Of a stretch of 16,676 nt of DNA, positions 6,382-12,558 are shown piece after piece. Made by a program: the position numbers and the translations under genes. Location of the stretch: positions 1 to 16,676 of the forward strand of contig JBJHCR010000119.1 in the NCBI GenBank assembly GCA_050486105.1. The letters run 5' to 3'. How positions within the stretch are numbered: the stretch's first letter is position 1; every line of letters starts with the position of its first letter. Below the pieces are notes generated by a model, which ran no database searches, was not told where the DNA came from, and was given only the letters and a program-made list of their open reading frames with translations. The DNA comes from JAEXNA01 sp050486105. GTDB lineage: Bacteria > Vulcanimicrobiota > Xenobia > Xenobiales > JADMJV01.

Positions 6382-8502
6382 ATGGCAGAGAAATTCCAAC
6401 TTCAAGCGCCCTTCCCTCCGAAGGGAGACCAACCCAAAGCAATTCGACAGCTCGTAGAGTCCTTGCAGACGGGGGAGAGGTTCACGACCCTATTGGGAGC
6501 TACCGGGACCGGAAAGACCTTCACCGTGGCCTCGGTGATCGCTGAATTGAATCGACCAGCCTTGGTGCTCGGTCCGAATAAGACCCTGGTGGCTCAACTC
6601 TGTTCGGAGTTTCGAGAGTTCTTTCCCCAAAACGCTGTGGAGTACTTTGTTTCCTACTACGATTACTATCAGCCCGAGGCCTATATTGCCAACACCGACA
6701 CTTTCATCGAGAAGGACTCGGCTATCAATGACGAGGTCGACCGACTCAGGCATTCGGCGACTCACGCGGTGTTAGAGCGACGGGATACCCTGGTGGTCGC
6801 CTCGGTGTCTTGCATCTACGGTTTGGGCTCTCCGGAAGACTACAATGATACGGTCCTGGTTTTTCGGCCTGGAGAAGAGATTCCACGACGGTTTCTTCTT
6901 CAGNNNNNNNNNNTTCAGAGACTCATAGAGATGCAGTACACCCGGAGCGTCACCGTGAATCAGCGAGCCACCTTTCGCTTGACCGGAGAAGTTCTGGAGA
7001 TCCATCCTGTGGATGAGGAGCGCCTCTATCGCATCGAGTTTTTTGGTGACGAAGTGGACAGCATGGCTTGCTTCAATCCCCTCACCGGAGAGTTGATTTC
7101 CGAACCCAAGAGGATTGTGATTTATCCTGCACGCCACTATGTGACCCCCGCCCACAAACGAGCGGCGGCCATCCGAAGTATCGAAGACGAACTCCGAGAC
7201 CGACTGCAGTTTTTTCATCAAGAGGGGAGGGTGTTGGAAGCGCAAAGATTAGAAATGAGAACGCGCTACGACCTCGAGATGATCGAAGAGATCGGCTACT
7301 GCAACGGAATCGAGAACTACTCAAGACATCTTTCCGGCCGGCAGCCTGGGGAATCTCCCTACACCCTCATCGATTATTTCCCCCAAGATTTTATCACTTT
7401 CATCGACGAGTCTCACGTCGCAATTCCTCAATTGAACGGAATGCTGCACGGCGACCGGTCTCGAAAAGGGAGTCTGGTGGATCACGGATTTCGACTTCCC
7501 TCAGCTTTCGACAATCGTCCCTTAGCCTTCGATGAGTTTCTCGAGAAAGTGGGCCAGGTGGTTTTCGTCTCTGCCACTCCAGGGGATTTCGAAAAGAATC
7601 GGTCGTCGACGGTGGTAGAGCAGATCATTCGCCCTACAGGGTTGGTGGATCCTGAACTCGACGTGCGTCCGGTGCGCAATCAGGTGGATGACCTCTTGGC
7701 CGAGGTTCGTGATAGGGCAGCCCGACAAGAGAGAGTCCTAGTGACCACTCTGACCAAGAAGATGGCCGAGGACCTCACCGATTATCTTGGTGGACTCGGG
7801 GTCAAGGTCCGCTACCTCCATTCGGAGATCGACACCCTGGGACGGATCCAAATCCTGCGAGACCTACGGTTAGGGCAGTTTGACGTGTTGGTCGGAATCA
7901 ATCTCTTGAGAGAAGGACTGGACCTTCCTGAGGTGAGCCTAGTGGCCATCCTGGATGCCGATCAAGAGGGCTTCTTGCGCTCTTCAACGTCTTTGATTCA
8001 GACCATTGGTCGAGCGGCCAGAAACGTTTCCGGCAAGGTGATCTTATACGCCGATAGGATAACCGGTTCTATCCAGCGAGCCATGGAGGAGACGCATCGG
8101 CGTCGGGAGGTGCAACTGGCCTACAACGCCGAGCACGGTATCACGCCAGAGACAGTCCGCAAGGCCGTCAACGATATCTTGGACACCCTGGGGTACCAGC
8201 CCAGCGATTCTCGACAAGAACGTCGGGAGGAGCACCAGGGCATGGAGATCGAGGAACTGATAAAGCTCTTTGGTCAGATGGAGAGAACTATGACTGAAGC
8301 CGCTCAAAAATTGGAGTTTGAGTTGGCCGCCGCCATTAGAGACGAGATGCTTTCCGTGCGTAAGCAGATCACTCGTAAACAGGATGCCCTACCAATCGCA
8401 GAACGCATGGCTCTGAGCGAACAACTCGGACAAGTGAGAATAACCGTAGGCACCGAACGTGGTATTCGAGACTCCCAAGACACCTTGCATTCGGGCTCAT
8501 GA
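6382..8502 (+). CDS. uvrB: UvrABC excinuclease subunit B (interrupted by an assembly gap)
   Basis: DNA-damage verification helicase of nucleotide excision repair: UvrA loads it, it probes the lesion with a beta-hairpin, then recruits UvrC. Seen in order: GDQPKAI (15-21), Walker A GATGTGKT (39-46), the aromatic beta-hairpin YYDYYQPEAY (92-101), the domain-2 region, the DESHV Walker B, SATPG, QTIGRAARN (motif VI), and a C-terminal UVR domain (LIKLFGQMERTM onward) for UvrC contact, followed by a ~35-residue tail. The start is ATG 6382 because MAEKFQLQ..F.P.GDQP aligns with the family N-terminus; an upstream ATG at 6337 would add 15 non-conserved residues. The 10 Ns at 6904-6913 keep the frame, but the Ns plus the repeated TTCAG add five residues not expected in the family. 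Without them the protein would be about 701 aa and continuous. Confidence 0.96.
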   Translation: MAEKFQLQAPFPPKGDQPKAIRQLVESLQTGERFTTLLGATGTGKTFTVASVIAELNRPALVLGPNKTLVAQLCSEFREFFPQNAVEYFVSYYDYYQPEAYIANTDTFIEKDSAINDEVDRLRHSATHAVLERRDTLVVASVSCIYGLGSPEDYNDTVLVFRPGEEIPRRFLLQXXXXQRLIEMQYTRSVTVNQRATFRLTGEVLEIHPVDEERLYRIEFFGDEVDSMACFNPLTGELISEPKRIVIYPARHYVTPAHKRAAAIRSIEDELRDRLQFFHQEGRVLEAQRLEMRTRYDLEMIEEIGYCNGIENYSRHLSGRQPGESPYTLIDYFPQDFITFIDESHVAIPQLNGMLHGDRSRKGSLVDHGFRLPSAFDNRPLAFDEFLEKVGQVVFVSATPGDFEKNRSSTVVEQIIRPTGLVDPELDVRPVRNQVDDLLAEVRDRAARQERVLVTTLTKKMAEDLTDYLGGLGVKVRYLHSEIDTLGRIQILRDLRLGQFDVLVGINLLREGLDLPEVSLVAILDADQEGFLRSSTSLIQTIGRAARNVSGKVILYADRITGSIQRAMEETHRRREVQLAYNAEHGITPETVRKAVNDILDTLGYQPSDSRQERREEHQGMEIEELIKLFGQMERTMTEAAQKLEFELAAAIRDEMLSVRKQITRKQDALPIAERMALSEQLGQVRITVGTERGIRDSQDTLHSGS
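6904..6913. other. Assembly gap inside uvrB
   Basis: Ten Ns join two contigs. The five bases before the gap (TTCAG, 6899-6903) are identical to the five after it (6914-6918). Deleting 6904-6918 rejoins the gene in frame to FLLQRLIEMQY, which matches the conserved UvrB pattern at this point. The true gap length is therefore probably zero, with a small contig overlap. Confidence 0.85.
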
Positions 8503-8552
8503 TTTTTTCCATTGAGAATTCTGGAAATAATGATGATCTTCATAGGTAAATT

Positions 8553-8561
8553 TGCTATAGT
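8553..8561 (+). promoter_or_regulatory. Extended -10 promoter candidate
   Basis: TGC followed by TATAGT (8556-8561) forms an extended -10 element in an A/T-rich stretch between uvrB and the PLP-enzyme gene. No good -35 is found at 16-18 bases, as is usual for extended -10 promoters. A near-palindrome, ATGATGATCTTCAT (8530-8543), lies just upstream where a regulator could bind. Transcription would begin near 8568. Confidence 0.45.
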
Positions 8562-8589
8562 ACAAAAGGAAGAAGGGGCATCCGCCGCA

Positions 8590-8619
8590 GCTTCTCTGCT
8601 CTGCAGAGAGGCTTTGTTT
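8590..8619 (+). terminator. Terminator-like hairpin in the leader of the PLP-enzyme gene
   Basis: GCTTCTCTGC (8590-8599) pairs with GCAGAGAGGC (8603-8612) over ten pairs (one G-U) with a three-base loop, followed by TTTGTTT. This has intrinsic-terminator form. It lies about 90 bases after the uvrB stop and could terminate uvrB. It also lies downstream of the promoter candidate at 8553-8561 and upstream of the next gene, so it could act as an attenuator. Confidence 0.6.
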
Positions 8620-8694
8620 CATGTTGGTGGGTAATTTTGGCTAGTGCTCGGTGAGGTTCCCAGGAATCACCCAGCTGTTTGCGAATCCTCGGCC

Positions 8695-9957
8695 ATGTTT
8701 CTCGAACCTCGTTTGACCTCTGAAGTTGAAGACCTGTGGCGGCAGGCCCGAACCGCTACTCGAGAGACACGTGCAGAGGTTCGAGCTCGAGCGGATCAAA
8801 ACTTCGCCAAGGTCTTTCAGGCCTTCCGGGACTGCCGGCTGAACGAGGCCGAGTTAGCAGGGTCCACCGGGTACGGCTACTCTGATGCTGGTAGAGAAGC
8901 TCTAGATCGCTTGGTGGCAGCGATCTTTCGTTGCCCCGCAGGAGCTGTCCGATTGCAGTGGATCAGTGGGACCCACGCTTTGGCTTGCGCCCTCAGAGGG
9001 AATCTTCGACCCGGTCAAGTTCTTCTTTCGGCCACTGGGACTCCCTATGACACCCTAGCGCCGGTCATCGGCCACCCAAAGCCATACCAGGGCTCCTTAG
9101 TTTCGTGGGGGGTTGGATACCGCGAGATTCCCTTAAAAGGGGAGAGCATCGATATTGAGGCCCTAGCGGAGAATCTCGATGACGAGGTCGGAACCGTATT
9201 TCTTCAACGCTCTCGAGGATACACCGCTCGGCGCTCCCTCACTGTTGAGGAATTGGGTCGGGCCATCCGAGTGATTCGCAATTCTCCGACCGGGGCCGAG
9301 ATTACCGTGATCGTCGACAACTGTTACGGCGAAATGGTGGAGGTTCAAGAGCCGACCGAGGTGGGTGCAGACTTGGCTGTAGGGTCCCTGATCAAGAACC
9401 CTGGGGCCACCATTGTCAGCACTGGAGCCTATGTGGCTGGTACTCAGGCGGCGGTGGAACGGACCCTCACCGCCTTCACTGCGCCTGGTCTCGGTGGGCA
9501 CGTCGGACCGACCTTGGGTCTGGCCAGAGGGATGGCCCAAGCGTGGTCTATGGCTCCTCAGACGGTGGCTCAATCCCTGGAAGGTCTAGTCACCGCAAGC
9601 TGGATGTTTGAGAACTCGGGTTTCGAAACCTCACCCCGCTGGAATGAGTTCCGCACGGATTCTATACAGGCCGTTCGCTTAGGTTCGGTGGCCGCGCAAA
9701 GAGTGTTCTGCAAGGCCGTACAGAGCGTGGGTCTCGTAGATGCGGGGGCCACGCCTGAATCAGTGGTGCAGCCCGGATATCGCGACCCGATCTTGATGGC
9801 GGGTGGCACTTTCGTTCAAGGCTCTTCGGCAGAACTGTCCGCCGATGGACCCGAACGGGAGCCCTATCTTTGTTATCTGCAGGGTGGGACGTCACGCTGG
9901 CATGTGGAGTTGGCAGCGGTGCGAGCCTTGGAAGAACTCCGCCGACATAAGAGGTGA
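8695..9957 (+). CDS. PLP-dependent methionine gamma-lyase family protein ('aluminium resistance' family)
   Basis: A fold-type I PLP enzyme of the family PF06838, often labelled aluminium-resistance protein. Members are annotated as carbon-sulfur lyases but few substrates are proven. From ATG 8695 it is 420 residues, normal for the family. Landmarks: GSTGYGYSDAGRE (56-68), SGTHALACAL (91-100), the FLQRSRGYTARRSL block (169-182), the cofactor-aspartate motif VDNCYGE (207-213), and SLIKNPG (231-237), in which Lys234 should form the Schiff base. GTG at 8644 would add 17 residues without conserved content; neither start has a strong Shine-Dalgarno. Glutamate racemase begins 18 bases after the stop, so the two are probably one transcript. 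The leader with a terminator-like hairpin may regulate it. Cytosolic. Confidence 0.88.
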   Translation: MFLEPRLTSEVEDLWRQARTATRETRAEVRARADQNFAKVFQAFRDCRLNEAELAGSTGYGYSDAGREALDRLVAAIFRCPAGAVRLQWISGTHALACALRGNLRPGQVLLSATGTPYDTLAPVIGHPKPYQGSLVSWGVGYREIPLKGESIDIEALAENLDDEVGTVFLQRSRGYTARRSLTVEELGRAIRVIRNSPTGAEITVIVDNCYGEMVEVQEPTEVGADLAVGSLIKNPGATIVSTGAYVAGTQAAVERTLTAFTAPGLGGHVGPTLGLARGMAQAWSMAPQTVAQSLEGLVTASWMFENSGFETSPRWNEFRTDSIQAVRLGSVAAQRVFCKAVQSVGLVDAGATPESVVQPGYRDPILMAGGTFVQGSSAELSADGPEREPYLCYLQGGTSRWHVELAAVRALEELRRHKR

Positions 9958-9975
9958 ATATTGGTGGGCGAAGGC

Positions 9976-10827
9976 ATGAATGAAGTTCGGAAAATCGGCG
10001 TATGCGATAGCGGCCTGGGGGGGCTGACGGTCCTCAAAGAGCTCTTGTCGGCAGAGCCAGGCTGCTCTTACATCTACTTCGGAGACACCGCTCACGTGCC
10101 CTATGGCAATCGCGAAGCCGATGAAGTGGTGGGTCTAGTCACTGAGATTGCTCGTCACCTGGAGCGCTCTGGTTGCGATGCCTTGATTCTGGCCTGCAAC
10201 ACCTCGTCGGCTTTGGCCCAGTCAGCCTTGAGGGCCACCGTCTCGGTCCCGGTAGTGGGGGTCATCGAGGCTGCCTCCCAACGGGCCGTCGAAGTGACCA
10301 GGACGGGGAAAATCTCCGTTTTGGCAAACCCCTTGACCGCGAGTTCCGGAGTCTATGGCCGAAGGATTGGCCTGGAAGCTAAACTTCAAGGACGCACGGA
10401 ACTCCAGCCGGAGGTGCAGGAGATCGGGTGTCCAGATTTGGTTCCCATAGTTGAATACGGCAGCATGGAGACGCCAGAGGCTCGGCAGCGTCTTCTTCAC
10501 TATGCCGATCAGATACGGCGATTTGGTTCAGACACGGTAGTTCTTGGATGCACTCATTATCCTTTGTTGATGCCGGTTCTGCAGCCCCTTTTGGGGGAGC
10601 GAGTGCAAGTGGTCAACCCAGCCACTCTTATGCCTGCTTTGGCTCGTCGAATTTGGCTCCTCACGAATCAGGCTGAATCTGGTGAGGTGGCCTTCCAAGT
10701 GAGCGGCGACCCTCTCAGTTTTAATGGCCAAGCAGCCCGGTTCCTAGGCTGTGCCGTGGCCTCGGTTCGGCAGAAACTTTTTCCCACTCCTATATCTCCA
10801 ACCTCGGCACCAACCTCGGTCGGTTGA
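9976..10827 (+). CDS. murI: Glutamate racemase
   Basis: Cofactor-independent racemase that supplies D-glutamate for peptidoglycan precursors; cytosolic. 283 residues from ATG 9976. Catalytic cysteines are Cys74 (ACNTSSA) and Cys192 (GCTHYP), with Asp11-Ser12 (CDSGLGG) and His194 as the other active-site residues and FGDTAHVPYG (35-44) as a family block. A TTG at 9961, preceded by AGAGGTG, could add five residues, but the MNEVRKIGVCDSGLGG start fits the family best. The usual substrate-loop pattern VLAT..TV reads VLANPLTA (115-122) here, a mild deviation. The C-terminus is a Pro/Thr/Ser-rich tail (PTPISPTSAPTSVG). It follows the PLP-enzyme gene by 18 bases and ends 11 bases from the stop of a convergent small gene. 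Confidence 0.95.
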   Translation: MNEVRKIGVCDSGLGGLTVLKELLSAEPGCSYIYFGDTAHVPYGNREADEVVGLVTEIARHLERSGCDALILACNTSSALAQSALRATVSVPVVGVIEAASQRAVEVTRTGKISVLANPLTASSGVYGRRIGLEAKLQGRTELQPEVQEIGCPDLVPIVEYGSMETPEARQRLLHYADQIRRFGSDTVVLGCTHYPLLMPVLQPLLGERVQVVNPATLMPALARRIWLLTNQAESGEVAFQVSGDPLSFNGQAARFLGCAVASVRQKLFPTPISPTSAPTSVG

Positions 10828-10838
10828 ACAGGGGGGAG

Positions 10839-11090
10839 CTATCCGTTCGCGGAGCGGCGCCTTCGACCTTGCGTTCCCGAAAAGGGGCTGTGAGGGTAGT
10901 ACCAACGGTAGGCCTGGCATTGGGCTTGATAGCGAGTCGGGGCTTCAAAGGTGAGAATTTGGCCCCCCTGGCCTCTTATAGGCTGTCGCTCGACTTCGAT
11001 CCAGGCCACCCAGGATCCATCCTCGGTTTGACTGGCCTGCAGCAAGGCTTTCGCGTCGATGCTGAGACCGTTTGGTATTGTACTGAGCAA
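10839..11090 (-). CDS. Small hypothetical protein with its own strong promoter (83 aa)
   Basis: No recognised family. The start is TTG at 11090, chosen because GGAAGGAG lies five bases upstream, an excellent Shine-Dalgarno, and because a near-consensus promoter (11177-11205) puts the transcript start near 11170, downstream of other possible starts. The protein has a beta-type middle, DGSWVAWIEVERQP, then GGQILTFEAPTRYQAQCQAYRWYY, a layout like small beta-beta-alpha domains in which a strand pair leads into an A.T..QA helix. The C-terminal ~15 residues are basic (QGRRRRSANG), which may bind nucleic acid. It lies downstream of nadK on the same strand, so nadK transcripts could also reach it. 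It is convergent with murI, 11 bases apart. Confidence 0.62.
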   Translation of the reverse strand: MLSTIPNGLSIDAKALLQASQTEDGSWVAWIEVERQPIRGQGGQILTFEAPTRYQAQCQAYRWYYPHSPFSGTQGRRRRSANG

Positions 11091-11151
11091 ATTTGCTCCT
11101 TCCCCCCCTGACACCAAACACTCTGACGCCCAGTCCCTCTGAACGGTAGAG

Positions 11152-11170
11152 TAGGATAACCCAAATCCTA
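11152..11170 (-). promoter_or_regulatory. Operator-like palindrome at the transcript start of the 83-aa gene
   Basis: On the minus strand TAGGAT (11170-11165) and ATCCTA (11157-11152) are perfect inverted copies separated by seven bases. The palindrome begins at the expected +1 of the promoter at 11177-11205, a typical position for a repressor operator or for a 5'-end protective hairpin. Confidence 0.45.
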
Positions 11171-11176
11171 TTCGGT

Positions 11177-11205
11177 AGTATAACAGTACCAAGAAGGCCG
11201 GTCAA
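11177..11205 (-). promoter_or_regulatory. Near-consensus sigma-70 promoter for the 83-aa gene
   Basis: TTGACC (11205-11200) and TATACT (11182-11177) on the minus strand are separated by exactly 17 bases, with TGT directly before the -10 (extended -10). Each hexamer matches the consensus in five of six positions. It lies between the nadK stop and the 83-aa gene and is the best promoter in the window. Confidence 0.75.
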
Positions 11206-11236
11206 TAGTATTTCTCATAGAGTGAAAACCCTTTAG

Positions 11237-12070
11237 CTAAGCTCTCTCCAGCCAACTTCGGGTGAGTTTGGCAAATGAGCTTACCAGCCCCGGGTCAATC
11301 AATCTTACAGCGTGGGGAGAACGACTGAGTTCTATCACTGTCCCGTCAAGGATCTTAAAGTCCTTCTGACCATCTGCGATGACGTAAGGACGAGTGACTT
11401 TGGTTCTATTGAGGACCGAAATTCGGCTGTCCAAGGGGAGGACGGTGGGAGCCAAGAGGGCTGAACTGATGGCGTTGGAGGCGACCAGAACCAGGGCTTC
11501 TATCATCACCACTGGACCACCGGCAGACATGGCGTAAGCCGTAGAGCCCGTCCTGGTGGAAACGATGATTCCATCTCCCACGACCTGACCAATAGATTCC
11601 CCGTTCACTTGTATCTCCAGGGTCAGGGTTCGATTTGAACCTCCGATGAGGACCTCATTGAGGGCGTCGACCCGCCAGACTTCCTCGCGTCGATTGTAGA
11701 CGCTGGCGCGAATCATGGACCGCTCCTCTACCTGGTAAGTCCCGGACAGGAGGCGGTCTAGGGCGGTCTCCATTTGCTCCTCACTGACGGTGCAAAGGTA
11801 TCCGACTCGTCCAAAGTTGACCCCCATCACCGGGATCTCGCTTGAGGCCATCAAGCGGGCTGCATGAAGGAGGGTCCCGTCTCCACCCAGCGCGATTAAG
11901 CAATCGACTTCTTGCCCATCGAGGATCTCCTCAATCCCGAAAGCTTGACCTCCAGCGTCGGCAATCTGAGTGCGCGCTCGCTCGGCAGCAGCTAGAGCTC
12001 CACCGTGATTGTCTTTGCAGGTAATACCGATGCGACTTGCATTCTGTTGGGGTGGGGGTTTGGAGGTCAC
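11237..12070 (-). CDS. nadK: NAD kinase
   Basis: Phosphorylates NAD at the 2'-hydroxyl to NADP with ATP or polyphosphate; cytosolic. 277 residues, typical. Signatures are LGGDGTLLHAAR (61-72, with the catalytic Asp64), LNEV (137-140, adenine/ribose contact), the glycine-rich block GDGIIVSTRTGSTAYAMSAG (165-184) and ADGQ (232-235). STPTGSTAY is usual at 171-179; here the Pro is Arg173, a small oddity. The start is GTG at 12070, the only start codon ahead of the conserved RIGI strand. It lacks a Shine-Dalgarno and instead overlaps the stop of an upstream reading frame as GTGA (12070-12067), so it was probably translationally coupled to a gene that is now broken. Transcription probably comes from further upstream or from within that remnant. 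Confidence 0.93.
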   Translation of the reverse strand: MTSKPPPQQNASRIGITCKDNHGGALAAAERARTQIADAGGQAFGIEEILDGQEVDCLIALGGDGTLLHAARLMASSEIPVMGVNFGRVGYLCTVSEEQMETALDRLLSGTYQVEERSMIRASVYNRREEVWRVDALNEVLIGGSNRTLTLEIQVNGESIGQVVGDGIIVSTRTGSTAYAMSAGGPVVMIEALVLVASNAISSALLAPTVLPLDSRISVLNRTKVTRPYVIADGQKDFKILDGTVIELSRSPHAVRLIDPGLVSSFAKLTRSWLERA

Positions 12071-12483
12071 CTGGAATCTTTTGGGTAAAGGATTGCCGAT
12101 CCCTCTTGAGTATCAGCAATGTCCACAAGGCTTTCCTGTTGAGAACTAGGGTCTGTTGACATTCGGCGTTCCGAGCTACACGAAGAAGATTTTTGTGCTC
12201 CGGTAGTGGAATTTATCGCCTAGTACCGGGCGTACTTAAGAGAAATTTTGCTGCCGGAGCGCGGAAATCCGCGAGTGTAGCGATAGAAGGTTGAATGTCA
12301 ACAGGCCCTAATGTCGATGAAGGTGAAAATGGCTCCCTCGATCACGTTTTCCCAAGTTTTGTCAGGCACGATCCTCACCAGATAGCATTGCTTTCCCTCG
12401 TGGAAAATGACCAATTCCCTGGTCTCGAGATCCAAGTATGGTTCCCATTGACAGAGCGACCGTCGAACCAAAGTGGGTTCCAA
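12067..12483 (-). pseudogene. Remnant of a CheR-type PAS domain gene, split by a foldback element
   Basis: The stretch 12483-12310 (minus) encodes a PAS-like segment whose blocks GKQCYLVRIVP, ENVIEG and AIFTFIDI match the C-terminal half of the PAS domain found next to CheR methyltransferases in CheB/CheR hybrids (pattern W-YL-RI-P...NVI-G...TF-DI). The N-terminal part is missing, and no start with a ribosome-binding site is seen. The frame is cut at 12310 by the 160-bp element and then stops inside it (R-A-C-stop). If the element and one TA copy are removed, the frame continues for 25 more codons from 12147 to a TGA at 12069-12067 that overlaps the nadK GTG. So the sequence shows a 5'-truncated gene that later received an insertion. 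The family match is from memory of the motif and moderately sure; the restored frame is directly visible. Confidence 0.65.
12149..12308. mobile_element. MITE-like foldback element, 160 bp
   Basis: The ends are inverted repeats: GGGTCTGTTGACATTC at 12149-12164 and its complement GAATGTCAACAGGCCC at 12293-12308, with one mismatch. TA flanks both ends (12147-12148 and 12309-12310), as expected for a TA target duplication of IS630/Tc1-mariner type. A CTAG/CTAA reading (IS5-like) is also possible. The inverted repeat continues inward over nearly the whole element, with matching blocks at 12188-12214 and 12243-12270, down to a central AGTAC/GTACT hairpin (12222-12236). No transposase is encoded, so it is non-autonomous and would need a partner IS elsewhere. 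It interrupts the PAS-domain remnant upstream of nadK. Confidence 0.8.
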
Positions 12484-12499
12484 GAGATCCGTAGAAGAG

Positions 12500-12525
12500 C
12501 AAAAGAAAAAGGAGCCGAGGCTCCC
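12500..12525 (-). terminator. Intrinsic terminator of the C39-like peptidase gene
   Basis: On the minus strand GGAGC-CTCG-GCTCC (within 12524-12511) is followed by TTTTTCTTTTT (12510-12500). It lies 34 bases after the stop of the peptidase gene (12559) and separates it from the PAS remnant and nadK, so nadK is probably not read from the peptidase promoter. Confidence 0.75.
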
Positions 12526-12558
12526 ATCCTGTTTTTTGTTTGAGACGTTGGTGGTCTG

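Noticed and set aside
7068..7535. A 155-codon plus frame within uvrB
   Set aside because: It runs in an alternative frame of a highly conserved gene; the product is Arg/Ser-rich with no sense of a fold.
10805..10827. Small inverted repeat at the murI 3' end (CAACC/GGTTG) as a terminator
   Set aside because: Only five pairs and no T-tract; it lies in a near-duplicate 12-base coding repeat (PTSAPTS), so it is better explained by coding sequence.
12295..12543. An 82-codon plus frame starting at the right end of the foldback element
   Set aside because: It starts in the element's terminal repeat, crosses the antisense of the PAS remnant and runs through the terminator of the peptidase gene; no ribosome-binding site was seen.
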